Counted from the stretch's first letter, positions 1 through 13,039 are shown. The stretch: DNA of 64,000 nt from Phytophthora hibernalis (GCA_012656075.1 JAAKBF010000049.1:682001-746000), one strand, 5' to 3'. Notes: generated by a model from the sequence alone, not told the origin. Program-made: numbers and translations.

Positions 1-1169
1 CCCTACTGCGTATATACCGCGGGCAGCATACTACGTAGTATTCTTTTGTTGTCCTTTTTTGGGTAATCCACGAGTTCTCTTGCAGACTGGCTACACATCA
101 TACGTGTTGGGTTCGACCCAAGTAATGCCCTTCCCGCGTGCAAATGACCAAAACATGTAACCGGCAATGTTTTCATCTACAAACTTGGCTGTTGGGGAGG
201 CATACAAAGTTTCTCCCTGCAAAAGTTGAAAATTACATTTTATCAAACAATTCAATAAATAAGTTTATCCAATCAGAATGCGGATACCTTATCAAAGTTT
301 CGCTGAATGTTTGAGATTAGACAGTTTAGACATCAGGACCTGGATTTTGCCCAGTAGTCGTAGTCGATCATGAACTGCTGAGTTGCGAGATTGAGACGGT
401 GCAATGCACAGCCAATGAGAGGAATCGCCAGCAAGTCAGCTAGATAGGTATTGACGGTACAATTGTCCCCAACAAGGTAGATTACGATAATTTAAGTGGA
501 GAATACCTTCAAGGAAATTGACGTGCCTGTCAGACGAGTCGTCGGTGGCGTCATCGTCGAGGAGAGGGGCAGAAGCCAGGAGAACCTTGCCAGCGCGGGT
601 CGTCGTGCTCAAACACGGCAAAGTAGTGTTCCGATTAGATGGTCGACCCGCCAAAATGGTACAAATATTGACAGAGAGAGCCGATCCAATGTCAATTTCG
701 ACCTGACGCCCGACTAAAGTGGCGTACTTAAGACAGGTCTCCATCACAATGTGCTCCAAGCTGACGTGTTCTCGCACCACGAAAGAAAGAGGGTGCAGGC
801 GGTAGTCCAGTCAAGTCAGCAAAACCACCTGTGACATCTGGTCGATGAATGTGACGGGGTCACACGCACCTGATTTTTAGAGGAAGCATTAACGCGATAA
901 CCACAACAGACGCCTAGCGTTCCTGCTGTAAAGGCGATGCCCTCCTGTCCTATCGTACAGAGTACCAATTGACTTGCGAACTTCCGGGGTAGAGTCATTG
1001 TGCCTATCTGCCAAAACGGCCTCCATTTTCGGGTCCCACGTGAAGGAGGGCCCTTACGAAAGCTTTCCAAACTGATCAGATGATAGCTACTAAAATTTAC
1101 CTCAACCCTAATGATAAAGACAGAAATGTTCATGGTGTAAAAATATTACCAAAAACAGATTGACATTTA
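1..1169. other. No recognised gene
   Basis: There is no open frame here that I can assign. The longest, 114 codons on the minus strand at 436-780, has no signal peptide or motif that I recognise and may be part of an old repeat. No terminal repeat or tandem array was seen. Confidence 0.5.
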
Positions 1170-1245
1170 AGTATGCAGACTGGGTCACTGGTTTGTACAC
1201 GCCTGCTTAGCCCGACAGCTACCAGGAGGTGAGGGTTCAATCCCC
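1170..1245 (+). repeat. Possible tRNA-derived SINE head
   Basis: Around 1,231-1,244 the bases GAGGGTTCAATCCCCG resemble the B box (T-arm) of a polymerase III promoter. A weakly A-box-like stretch lies about 45 nt upstream, near 1,185. No complete cloverleaf can be folded by eye, so this is more likely a tRNA-derived SINE remnant than a tRNA gene. It could also be chance. Confidence 0.2.
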
Positions 1246-4200
1246 GTGTCTATAGGGAGCTCGACGCTTAAGTGTCTTGTGCCGCCCTCCGTCGGTTCCA
1301 AGACAAAAATTAAGTGTTTGGGTCGACACGATCCACCTCTCCCAAGTGGTGAGTCTCATGTGGAACAGTCGGGATAGAATTTCTGGGATGATAACCCACC
1401 TAGAGGTTCTGTCCAATGGGCGTTTGGCGGATGGCAAATGGGATTCTTATCTGGGCACAAGCGTTCTCGATTGGCTAGAGCTCCTACTTTATTGCAAACA
1501 AATGCACCATCATTTTAATACAAAAATCAAGATATCGGAACAAAAACAAAACAATCCATAAGATAATCAACATATTTTGGCGACATCTTCAAACATTTAG
1601 ATACAATATATCCCGAGTCCACGTGGTATCCGAATTTTTGGTAGCTCTCCCACAAATGTTGAGGCAATTCTTCAGACTTGCAACCAGAGCTCACTTTTCA
1701 ACTCGCCATGTCAGTACCGCTGCCAGCAATTTTAACTGGCCGCCTGACAATCAAGAACGGCGAACGTCTCACTTCATGTCGCAACAAGACCGACCCGATA
1801 AACTTTCCCTTTGAGGTCGGGCGAGCTTTTCTGGCGATCAAGGCTCAAGTCGGAACAGAATTTTTCAGAAACAACCGAACGAGTGGCAAGAGAATTTCAG
1901 TGTTTTCCTTAAGCCTTCGAAGCATGCACCCCAACGCGATTTTCAAGAGCTGGATGTGGAAAATTACGATAGCCGAATTTAAAGGGCCTGGAACCTCGGT
2001 CGGCTTCGCCTGCACGGTCAATCTGACTTTGTTTTGCTCACACTCTTGAGCTCATTCACGCATTGTCCGTTTTCCTGTAGAGGTGATTATGCTCCTACGC
2101 TGTCATCTCGCTGAAAAACCGGGAATTAACTGCAGCCCGATGAACAGCGCTGGGAGAAAGTGACCCATCCGTATTTGTAGTGAATGTCAGCGTGAGCCTA
2201 GCCTTGTCGTTTTTGACCCCCGACGTTCGAGCCCTGCAGATGCTGCATGTCGGTGCAGTTCATCCCCGTTTCGTACATATTGTCTTTGTAGGCGTAAATG
2301 GCCATCACGTCTTGTAGTGCGTGCCGACATTCACGTACGGTTTCATATGCTACCAACCTCCCATGGTGTGCTTGATATCGCAATTCGTGTCTGGTGAAAA
2401 GAGGGAGGGCCAACCTACCGATAAGTTCAAGTCTAGCTGCCGCCCACCTCCCACTTCTGCTTCTGCGCCTTCCTCGAGATGACGCTACGATTTAGACTCA
2501 TTCCGCTCTTCTCCTCCCTCTCTACCCAATCCGTCAGTTTTGATTCCAGCCCGGGGTTATTTACCTTCAATGGCTTTCGCCTTTTACCCTTGACGTACTC
2601 ACCATCCACTATGTTGGATTTTCATGAGAATGTCGGTTTCGATCCGGCACTTTACGCAGGCGAAAGATCCATTCTGTCGTCTGCGTAAGAAAGGGGTCTA
2701 AGAGTTAGTCATGATGAGTGAGCGCTTGTTGTGGACGGTCATACATTTCCCATGGTTCTTTTTGCATAGATTAAAAGCGATTTTGGTTTCAAAACTCGCG
2801 CGCCCGCGAAATTGCCAGCTCAATACGGTATCGTCTTGCTCAGGATATACACTGTTCCTGAGAGCTTGTAAATTATCGAACAAATTATTCGAGGTTATGT
2901 ATTATGCGCAGTGTCGGAAACGAGGGTATATTCTGTACTGGAAAAGCCACGCCGGTCCGGCCCAGCCATATTTTAGCCAATTTTCGCAGATCTAGCGCAA
3001 CAACGACGGGCAGGAGACCTGCACTGTTACTTTGAAGAACAAATGCGATTTGGGGTACCATAGCATTGCGCCTCCAATAATTGGACCCACGAGTGGCTCG
3101 ACCACTTTCTGGTGGCGCTGAAGGAAATCATCTTGAAGAAGTTTGGTCACCGGCCGAACAACGTACGCCAATGCGATTTACGGGGGCAAGGGGTGCTGGT
3201 TTGCCGGTATTTCACTTGACTCATCTCCGTTTAAATTTGAATGCAGTCTATTCGCTTTCAATTCTGAGTCGGAGCGATCAATCTTATATACTTCCACAAC
3301 GTCACGGTCACATCAGTGATGTGAACAATACCACTGTCAGCACCCAAGTCCCCAAATGCACCACCAACTTTCGGCGGCCCATATATCAGATTGCACCAAG
3401 CATTTTTCTTGAAAGCTCTGTCTTTTCTCTTTTAAGTAATCTCGTTTAAAGCATATGGCTCAAAGACATCGCTACGCTACACTTAAACGAAAATCGGAAG
3501 TCCATGTAATTCGACAAAAAATTGAGGCTATGTTCACACCAGATGACACCAGATGCTTTTCACTAAATATGACATAAGCGCCCTTTACGAGCGTTTTATG
3601 TACCAATTTGCTCGACAGAGACTCTCGCTGTGTCAAGATGAACTCTCTTCCAGGGCTACCGTTGCGGCTGAAAGCTGTTTTTCTGAAGGGTGGGGATCCA
3701 ATCTACATTCTGACGCAAAGTTCGGCTGTTTATGTGCGTTCAGACGGGAGATATTGAAAAAACGCTTCGTGCATCCACGATCAGCAACTTTTATCCGTCG
3801 CAATTTGATCGGTGCCATGCGGCTAAACTCCGAGCTGCGTAAACAGCAAGCACATGAATAGCTAGAGTGAACAAAGAATTTCTATTGCAGGTCTTCCGGT
3901 ATCAATACGATAAATGCTTTAAATTTTATAGTGAAAATAAAATAAACGGTGGTGCATTTCATCTCGCCAGTACAATCAACAGTGCTACGTCAGCCACAGG
4001 TAAGAGTTATAGGGCCATCAGGCCGTATATTCCATTAAACCCCTCCCCATACACATTATATTACCTGTGTCGTTGCTGGTGTCATACTGCCACCAGTCAA
4101 GCCATCGGGATGGTGCAACGCGACGGACGATGTATTTTTGCTCAATACGCCACTTCACGTTACCATGTCCGAGTTCATACAGCGAGATCGACTGGCGCTA

Positions 4201-4756
4201 AAGATTTTTATGGAGATCGTTTGAGGACTAACCGACGACGACTATAGGCCGAACTAAGCCGACCGTCCAGCTGTTCTACAACCATAATATTAGTGGATAG
4301 GCACACCTGAATGACCTCTTTCTCGTTGCCTCCTAGTGAGTATGCGTTCAGCTCAAGCAACCGCTTCCAAGACAATCCCACTTTCCCCGCAACCACACAT
4401 CATCATCCGCGCGCATCCTTTTTGCGGAAGGAGCAGGACCTGTTTCAGCGCGTTGTTGTAGATGCTGATACCATTGATATTTGGCCAGAACCTGGCTGGA
4501 GTCCGTATGGACTGGCCGACAAAGGCGCCAGTGACCCTACATCTCGGGCCAGATAATACACGCCCGGTCGTTTCCCATGCACCTCGCCAAACACGACCGA
4601 CCTTGTAGCACCCGCGACTCACAGGAGTATTGACCGGTAGGTAAAAGCTTGATCTTCGACGAGAAGAGACTCAACGCAGACCCATCCGTCCTCTTAACCA
4701 CCCCCTTTACGGTGATGAAGCAACCCTCACCCAATGTAAGCGATTCTCATATGGAA
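1246..4756. other. No recognised gene (3.5 kb)
   Basis: Only short overlapping open frames occur on both strands, none longer than 126 codons and none with a motif I can name. The stretch reads as decayed repeat DNA upstream of repeat copy A. Confidence 0.45.
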
Positions 4757-5187
4757 TTTCTGACGTACACCTTACCGCACTGCAGTACGACATTTTGGTG
4801 TACTTCTGGCCGATCTCTACAACCTTGCTGAACACTACTCCGGCGTACGACTTGCCGATGGCTATCAACGTGATCACGTGTACCCATGGGGCTGCTGTAT
4901 GCTTGAAGAATCGCTCGTGTCAGCCTGCGATACTCGCGGCGCGATGCACAACTTTGCGTTGTTGTGGCAACTGCAGATAAGACGAGTAGGGATCAAGTTG
5001 CGCTGGCTAAAATATCGACGGTCCCGAGACTCACACGCATAGTGTATATACGTTTAGGCTTTTGGGACCCCCTGCCACAAATCTTGGGACTCCACTGGAT
5101 TTATGTTGCATGTTGCAATACAGATGACAAAGATCGGTACAAATCGACTTTGTGTTGTCCAAGGGTTTCGTGAGATGCAGCGGCGGA

Positions 5188-5196
5188 GATTTCGTT
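5188..5196. repeat. Left 9-bp target-site duplication of the MULE
   Basis: GATTTCGTT here is repeated exactly at 8,605-8,613. The empty homologous site in copy B, near 46,577-46,585, carries it once. A duplication of 9-11 bp is typical of Mutator-like elements. Confidence 0.85.
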
Positions 5197-5272
5197 GGCT
5201 GCTAATAAATTTATGTTGCTCAAACACTGACACACCTGTTACCTATGACTTTTGTAGTAATACCTGTTGTTG
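5197..5272 (+). repeat. MULE left terminal inverted repeat
   Basis: It pairs with the reverse complement of 8,529-8,604. The outer 40 bases match best; the whole pair is imperfect, with scattered substitutions and one or two short indels. Confidence 0.8.
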
Positions 5273-5447
5273 GAACTAGGGTAAATGAAAAGCTGTTGGA
5301 TTGGCATCCAACAGTAAATCAATACTGAGCCGAGGCAAGTGTGAAATATCGGATTAGTTGTTAGCGATAGCAACGCTCTCAGTAGCGATTATGGAGGATA
5401 AATGCAGTAAGAAATTCAGTTGCAAGATAGGTTTGGGCTTCCGATGC

Positions 5448-8377
5448 TCACTGTGTACCAAGCGCGTGTGCTCTCGAACAGCGTGAGCCAGCTCCTCGAC
5501 TTGATACTCGAGGAATCTCCGTGGATGAAGACAACACTCCAAACGTTAACACCTTCTGTCGCCGGCAATCGGCACCCCGCAATTTCCGAACACGATGCTC
5601 CTTGTAGGTTTTGCCGTCATCCTCGACGTCAAACGCTTGAACGACAGGCCACTTCAATGGCCTCCCAGGCTGTTTTGTGAAGAGCTGGATAAGTCGGTCA
5701 ATATCATTCGGGTCTGAATCGCGTTGCAATCCCGCGATAGGAGAATGGGGTCGTCCTGGTAACCCTCGCATTGGGATCTTTTACAGAGCCAGACCAAACT
5801 TTAGCTTATTCAGCAGATCGAGTGAAGCAACCACATGAGAACCCACCCACTGCTGTGCATGAAGTTTTGCAGGTGCAACAAAATACCCTCCGAATGAAAC
5901 TTATCTGCAAATACAGCATAGAAATGGTAAGCTCGGAGACATTACATCGACAATATGCTTCCGAGACGACGTACGTCATCAAAGCGCCACTGCGATCGTG
6001 GTACCAACATATTCATTTGGGTGTGCGCTTGTCGGTCAACTATGACTTGCTGCTGAGACAAAAACGATATTTTTGCATCCTCGATAGGCTCGTGAGGGTC
6101 TAGCTTCCCCAGCAACGAATTCTTGAGCCTAGTTGTTTATAAGCACACGCTCATGTCAAGCGAGACTACAACGGAATATGCCTTCCCCAACGTACCTATC
6201 TGTCCGTTCCTCAGTGACGCTCGCTGTGTCTAGATTTCTCTCCGCAATGGGCAGCACCATAGAACTTTCGCTGTTAAAAATATACGAATCCGTGTTGATG
6301 ACCGTGCGATGCAGTAGTTATCACAAGGAAGCAACTCTGGTTTTGCCTTCATGACTGCATTAATCGGCAGAGGACCTGTCAACAAACAAAGTCCTCGTGA
6401 GATATGATTAATCGACGAGCTAATTCAGTTGTCTACCTTCAGCATAATGGGGACGATGGTCGGGTGTAAGATTGGTAGCATCATATAAAAGCACTATTGG
6501 CAACACAGAATTCAGCATTGTGACTGTGGGAGCCTTCTTGTAGCCGGTTACGATAACCTTTATGACGCGATGATGACTTTCGATCGGCTGTTGTGTTGAC
6601 TGAAATCCAGGAGCAGAAGGGCTGTTGACACTCCAGCGCTCCCAGCGTTTAGTCAAGTACACATCTTGAAGCCACTCGGTAAGTTCAATTTCTCCCGCTG
6701 CTTTCCACGTTTTCACAACCCGTTTCGAGAGCGACCTGAACTGTTTCAGCGATCAAGTTTGGTGGAGCTGTCGAAGATTCTGCTCTGCAACGTCTTTAAC
6801 AAACCCCTTAGTTCTTTCGAGCTTGGTCTGCTAGCCTGACTGGCGAAGTAAATCCTCCCAGCACGTGAGCATTTCAACTCGAGGCCAAGCTAATTCCAGA
6901 GCCGAGGCTATTGCATCTGAGTGATCGATAGAAGCACTCTGCACATTGACCTTCAAATTGTAAAATCCTTTTTGTACTTCGCCACAGCCCTGAACATGCG
7001 CTCATAGGCAAATATGCTTTCCGTCTTTACAAACATGTAGATTCAAGGTCTGAATCGCTGGACATATCATGTACCAGATCGCTCCACGGAACTTCCCCAC
7101 AATCTACTAGAGTCCATCCACCGAAATGAATTCGGTATGTGCCATCCGTGGAGAGCACTAGGCTCTCTCCTTGATCACTGACGGCAAGCTTGACAATGCG
7201 GAAAGGGCTCTTATCGATGTCACAGATACTCCTTCCACAATGATGTAGTGCTAACATTCATTTAGAAAGATCAGCTCATTCATGTCAGCTACGGTAGACT
7301 CGTCAACATAAAAATCACCTCGACTTTGGCATAATTTGCCGGATGTCCAAATACTCAGCGTGATGAACTTGCTGATCTCCACCCCTCACCGGCCAACCGC
7401 TTCACATAGGCTTTTCTATTCTCCATCTTCTTGGTTTCTGAAATTAATTTTAGCATGCATTCAAAAGGTCGTTAAGTTTGAACTTAAAGCAACGATTTTG
7501 AAGGGGTTGCAGAGAAGTGACACCCCGTACGATGCGGCAATCGATTCAGCGGGCAAAAGAAGCCCTAGCCCGATGTCGAAGTCGACCCTCCATGTCCCGT
7601 GGATCGCACAAAAAATAATATCTTGATTTACTAGAAGAATCGTCATTTTTGGGGTAGGATATCGTAAGTACTTAAAACGCAGCATGTCCCGGACGCGACC
7701 TGCAGCCATGCCCAGCTTAAGCAAAGCGTCCACTTCAGACTTCAAAACAGCAGAGATACCTCTGATCGTAAAGTTTATTTTTGCCCCAGTGTGCTCACAC
7801 TTTAGTAGAACCTCGAATTTCCCATTTCCCCGGCTTGGTGCGTCACAAGTTTCAGACGGTGTTGACAGCCATTGTGAGAACGGCACCGAAACTCCTTTCC
7901 AACACAAAACGCCGACACGTATCTCGCTGATGAAGGCGCCTTGAAGCCATCGCATCAGTGTCGAAGAATCCAATGCTCACGTATGTAGGCGATACCATAA
8001 AATCAGTAGAAGCTACGTTCAGTGACCCAGCGTCGCCATCATCGTATACATACTCCAGAGACGAATCCCAATCACGAGTCTCATCCATTCCCATAGATAT
8101 GGTGCTTGTACTACCGATGGTGCTCTCGCAATCAGAAGTTTCATTCGTAGCCAAAGTTTTGACTGCTTTATTCCCTCCGTCCGTGACCGGCTTCTTCGTC
8201 ATCCATGCTCTCGACAGATACTGCCACACTCAGCATGGCATGGTCTACAGAGTCGCGGCTGTCGTCTTCATACTCCAGCACGTCCGTGTCCTCTCCGTCG
8301 TCACTAGGCGAGACGTCCAGCCCCCATGATGCTACTGCTGTCGCCGATGTTATTATATGCCGAGTCGTCGTGGACAA
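5448..8377 (-). pseudogene. Degenerate MULE-type transposase
   Basis: The minus strand carries separated coding fragments at 8,377-8,168 (acidic), 7,973-7,461, 7,257-7,027, 6,716-6,420 and 5,771-5,448. The fragment at 7,257-7,027 contains LSTDGTYRIHFGGWTLVDCG, which resembles the first catalytic-Asp block of MULE transposases (a D in a xxDxTY/F context followed by a hydrophobic strand). The 6,716-6,420 fragment contains WLQDVYLTKRWERW followed by a TQQPIESHHR-like block, like the NNPVE/N region near the C-terminal end of these enzymes. Stops and frameshifts separate the pieces. The family assignment is inference from motif shape but agrees with the terminal repeats and 9-bp duplication. Confidence 0.55.
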
Positions 8378-8528
8378 TTGCTGTCACAAAGAAACAGCTG
8401 TTTCTAAACCCATGCATATCTACATGCAACAGTCGTTCATCTCTAAATAGACAACAGCACTCCAGCACTGAGTTTCTGTTGGACACCCCAGCCAACACAT
8501 TTTCAGACCCGCTAACAGGTGTTCAGTC

Positions 8529-8604
8529 TGGGCAACAGGTATTCCTACAAAGTAGGAGGCAACATATGTGTCAGTGTCTGAGCAACAGAAATTAATATAT
8601 TTCC
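8529..8604 (-). repeat. MULE right terminal inverted repeat
   Basis: This is the inverted counterpart of 5,197-5,272. Read inward on the minus strand it begins GG and contains GTTGCTCAGACACTGACAC, against GTTGCTCAAACACTGACAC at the left end. Confidence 0.8.
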
Positions 8605-8613
8605 GATTTCGTT
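8605..8613. repeat. Right 9-bp target-site duplication of the MULE
   Basis: This is a second exact copy of GATTTCGTT, directly abutting the element's terminal CC. It continues into sequence colinear with copy B (TTCGTTCGGCYTCTGCG). Confidence 0.85.
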
Positions 8614-10289
8614 CGGCCTCTGCGTCAAGTCTGTAGTCTCCGTCCGCATCTCTACGATCACAGAATGCATATCTCGCGTATGTCGTGGTGGTCTCAAATG
8701 GCCCATCCACTTCTTTGCGCCAGAACCAAAAATGATATGCGACGTTCCGACAAAAATGATACTGCAGATGACGAATTTCGTACATGTCCCACAAAAGCAT
8801 TTGACGCGCGAGGGGACATTGCGTCGCTTCTGTGTGGGGGACTCGTGCAGTTTTGACGAGGTCACCGGATGCTCAGGTCGCTGTTCATGCATAGTTGCGC
8901 TGTTATGAGTTGTCTATGGGCTGCGTTCTTGCTCGCCACAGCGCAGATCACGGTCTGTGGTGTCGTTTCGGGGTCACGAGCGCAGTGGACCAGAGCCATC
9001 GTTGGGGGTTGCAATTACGCCGAGTGAAGATGGTGCGTGTAGAGCATTATTTTGGCGGTGGAGGAAGTCTTTGGGGCTCTACATGAAACGCTACATCGTC
9101 GTCAAGAGACTCGGCCACGAGCGACGATATTAAGGCTGTTTTCAAATGCTAGCTGTTGCAAGCAATGGGGGCCACGAATGACTGCAGCCGAAGTCAGAGC
9201 GACCAATAAGATGGGGCAGCTTCGCAGCGTCGCCATGCAAGTATTGGCTTTGCTGCTATCCGGAACCGCCATTTCGTCGTTTTGACTGACCCTAATGTCT
9301 GGAGAGACCCGTGGTGCTGCCGCTATATTGTCAAGATGTGCATGGTCCATGTAGCACGTTAGTGTAGGTTGCATCTTTAGGTGGGGGAATTGCAGCCGAT
9401 CGAGCACAACCAACTTTCACGATGCTTTCGAGAGATTTTGCCGTTTTGACGCTCAGCAAAATGATTTGACGCTGAAATGCAGTGAAGTGAAGCTGCTACG
9501 TCGGAGCTCGACCGAAAGCAGCATAAATTCGGTATTTGCCTCGGCTGCGTGAAGTTGTGCTCAAATTTTCTCATACTTTGGCACATTTTGAAAGTAAATT
9601 GGAAGGAAAAGCTCTGCACCACGGAGTCGGTAGCCCAAGGAGAAGATGTGCAAGTTCCCCCGCAGCAGGCTCCAAGCCGGGAGACGTTTGTACATGTACT
9701 CGTTTTTGACGGCGTTGATATTTGTTTGAGTACGTGGAAAGGTGAAAGCCAATTCGCGAGATGCACAATGTCTCTAGGCCAATGCAAGTCGTGTTGATCT
9801 ATGTGCTGTGGTGGTGCTCTGCGTCAACTATAATATGATTGCCACGTCTTGTGAATAAAAGCATCAGTCGAAGACCCGAAGAACAAGGTGGCGTCCCCCA
9901 AGAGATAAGATGCTGCTGAGCGAGCAGCTCGACACGGTCGACTCACCTCAAAACCCTTGACTCGACCGTCAAGATCACGACCGGTGGCAAAACCTTCGTA
10001 ATCGTCTCCAAGGACTCTTTCGCAGCCAGCCGCTCGGATACGGTGATCTATGTGGGTTCCGTGGGGTTTGAAACGGTACGGATGTATCGGTCTGTGGCCA
10101 AACTCCACCCAAGTTCGTTCACACCGTTGCCCTTGTCGGCAGCGAGCAAGAGCCCTGGGCATAAGTGGAAGCTGTGCATGGTGTGTCGACAATTCACGTA
10201 CAGTGAACGCGTGTCTAAGCCAACGTAGAATTATTGCTCGAGCATTGCGGCGAAATCCTTCGGTGCCAGCGGGCAGAGGTCAAGATAAT

Positions 10290-11150
10290 TGCCGGCGTTG
10301 ACGCCGCATACCGCAATGTCTGGACACAGAAAATTCGTCCATTCGTTCGCGGGTCACATTCTTGAAGACAACACTATTATCGTCGATCTGTCGATATCAT
10401 TCGGTTAGACGGGTCCGGTCGATATTTACAGCGTTTTGGGAGGCGCGGTCGCGTTCATCCGCGGCAGAAACTCTGATGTGTCCCAACCCACCGGTGGATT
10501 CCACGCGACGATCATATCAATGTCGCAGGACGCGCCCCACCGATATCGAGCAATCGGGCCGCTTTGTTACGACAGAAGTCACAAGCCCCTCTTGGATAAA
10601 CGACGAGAAGTTCATGGCATGGGCACATGATAACTGGTATTGGGGCTAGACATGTCCGCAGCGACCGTCGCCATCTCGGCATCAAATATATCAAAACATC
10701 TCGGCTTATTGGCCCATGTATCTCATGTCATAGGTCTCTTCCTTCCTCTCCCAGATAGGTCCACTACGCCTCGTCGCTACAATGCCCGCAAGCGCAAGCA
10801 TTCATTCAGGGTCTCCGAACGAGTGGGCAGTATCTCTGCCGTTTTACTCGCGTCCAAATGACAGTCACCATGCGTGCGATATCGTATGGTGGTCAGCGAT
10901 CCAATCCTGAATAAGATACTTTGATTCAGTCCCCGAGCCCGAGTTTACAGTGACTCTTCGGATGTGGGCAATTGTGTACTTGTCCCATCCCATCGGCTTT
11001 CAATTCACATACGCATTCTCGACTACTTAGCCCAAGCTCACCCTAGAGTTTAAGCATGGCTTAGCCAACCAATTCGACATTATTTATCGCGAGCTTTCTG
11101 CCTGCACCTCTGCGATCCAGGTGTGGGCGCCGCAATGGCGAAATGCTCAA
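10290..11150 (+). pseudogene. DIRS-like reverse transcriptase relic, copy A
   Basis: This is the colinear partner of the better-preserved translation at 48,261-49,160. Scattered across three frames are segments matching a VDLS-SFGW-like reverse transcriptase block, an RHVATC-like segment and a final FDI-YREI--CVSAIQ-like RNase H-type segment. Several stops and indels are present, for example a TAG where copy B reads a Trp in the SFGW block. It is non-functional. Family assignment is by resemblance only. Confidence 0.4.
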
Positions 11151-12336
11151 CCCGCGACAAACCTAATCCACGTCCATTTCTACACTGATATCACCTCGGA
11201 CATTGATTATCGCACAATCGTTGCTCAAGTTGTCATCCGACTGCTTAGCATCTGAGAACGCCGGTTTCAGCTTCGCGTCTCCGCCCTCGTACATCAACAG
11301 CGTTAAGAATACGATCACGGACGCTGGTTCCTGGTGTAGGCAATGCGATGGCTAATCTCGATTGTTTTCCGATGTAACTCGCGATTGATCACAGGCATCT
11401 CCACCATCCAGCATCACCAAGTTAGACCAGGTAGGACGCAGTATCTTCGAGAGCACACCGTTTCTAGCTCCCATTTTGAGCTGTATACACGGGCTTTCGA
11501 CTACTGGAGGTGATTTTCCACGACACGACCGGAGGGCGTGCTGAGGCAAATCACTAGCAATTCCACGTATTGTCAGAGTTCATATCCCCGGTGCGCAACT
11601 CGGCTTTGGATCGTGCTTTCCCGTGTGCAGTGTGTTTATCGGTCCGTTCGCTATACCTCTGCTCTCACGTAGCAAATTTATCCCAAAGTAGCTCAAGAAA
11701 GGTCCTACAAACCCAACGACGACGCCCTGAAATGTGCAAGCCCCAACTGTTCCTACTCCGAGTTAATCACGACTAATCGCGGCGTTGTTTGCGGTCGTGG
11801 TGTTTTACCACTTGTGCAGTAACGACCTGTGCGACTCAACGATCCTGCCGAACTATGTTTGCAGTGTGGCGCGTGTGTACCAGTGGAAGACTGATACATC
11901 GCGTCGCCTCGTTCGGTATCGGCGGAGGGTGAAGCGGATCTCCGCGAGCCATTTGATTCCTCAAGTCAGGCTTCGCTATTGCAAGAACCCCATTTCCAAC
12001 TGAGGCAACGAATTAAACCCCAAATCCCTATGCAATCGGTGCAGTCAATAGTGGACATAATAGTAGCTTCAGCATCATCACCATCCTCTTCACGCTGCTT
12101 GTCGGTCATACCCGGGGTTGGTGGCTATGGAATCGCCTTGAGGTGTACCGTTTCCGCCAGGAGAATTGCCGCCATGACGTCTGGGTCACTGGACATCGCT
12201 TGGAGGTGCCATACACGAAGACGAGTGTCCACGATTTGAAGCAGTTCACACCCAGAAATTATTGTTCAGACCGTATGCTGTCATCAGATCTGAGCGTCAG
12301 ATCAGGTCGTTTTTGGTGTCGTCAAAATTATTGTCG

Positions 12337-12959
12337 ATTGCAGATATTTTGGCACCACAGCCTAGCAAAACAGAGTTTCATCCTCGTGTTTATCAAATGA
12401 ACCTCGTGGGTTAAAATGAGACATGAACAAATCCTCGTTTATATTTGCAAACACTCGCATCTAGCTACGCATTTGCTCGGGTTTATTAAATCATGCGCTG
12501 AATTGCCCTTTCACACAGGCAATTTCCACACAGTCATCGGTTTTCTAGACGCCAGTTCAAAACCTCCCTCGCTCCGTGTCATAACGTACTCTGTCGACTT
12601 TCGTTGGAGAGCAGTGCCTCTCCTGTATGTGTACGGCCTAGAGCTATCATTCATCAGCAACATATTGGGCCCACGGCCAAGGGCAATCAAGAGGTAGTAT
12701 CGACTACTTCTGCTAAAAGGATTTGTCGACAAATACAAAGCCCCTTGGCCCTCATCCCGTTGGCCACCAACCGTGTTGACCGGTGTAGCCGACTATGTGG
12801 CCTCATACGTTACGTTTTATCTCGAAGAGATTCAAGATCACATCACGACTAATTTTCCGTAAGTGAAAAATACCTTGCTATCTACAATTTGCCGGGCGCT
12901 GCATTTTGATCTTCGTTTAACGCAGAAGCGCCTAACTTGAGCAGCTCGAGTGCGTGTCG
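12337..12959. other. No recognised gene
   Basis: The stretch lies between repeat copy A and the Tc1-like relic. It holds only short overlapping open frames on both strands (up to 93 codons) and no recognised motif or repeat boundary. Confidence 0.45.
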
Positions 12960-13039
12960 GCTGAGGTAATATATTTCTCGAGTTCAAGTCTCTAATTGGC
13001 TTTCTAACACTATGATTTGGGTAGCTGGCAAACTACAAG

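Larger units (their letters stand above)
5197..8604 (-). mobile_element. Mutator-like transposon (MULE), 3,408 bp
   Basis: The element is bounded by a 9-bp direct duplication and by imperfect terminal inverted repeats of about 76 bp. Both ends start with GG and share the core GTTGCTCARACACTGACAC and a second block AATACCTGTTG. The homologous repeat copy at 46.1-50.4 kb lacks the whole insert, which proves the boundaries. The interior carries minus-strand fragments that look like a MULE transposase, all interrupted, so the copy is probably no longer autonomous. Confidence 0.85.
4757..12336 (+). repeat. Degraded DIRS-like repeat, copy A, interrupted by a MULE
   Basis: This copy aligns colinearly with 46,137-50,415 in the same orientation. 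Its left part is 4,757-5,196 and its right part 8,605-12,336; the 3.4 kb between them is a Mutator-like insertion absent from copy B. Most of it is roughly 85-90% identical to copy B by eye, but two blocks (11,209 to about 11,510 and about 11,770-12,236) are almost identical. The assignment to a DIRS-like element rests on the reverse transcriptase-like translation annotated separately. All frames are broken. Confidence 0.7.

Noticed and set aside
436..780. 114-codon minus-strand ORF with VRE-VSLEHIVMETC-like start
   Set aside because: It has no recognised domain, no second copy in the window and no supporting context, so it was left as an unassigned frame within a gene-free stretch.
9377..9797. 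Minus-strand ORF of 136 codons in repeat copy A
   Set aside because: The equivalent region of copy B (47,461-47,796) does not keep the same frame or protein, so there is no sign of coding constraint.
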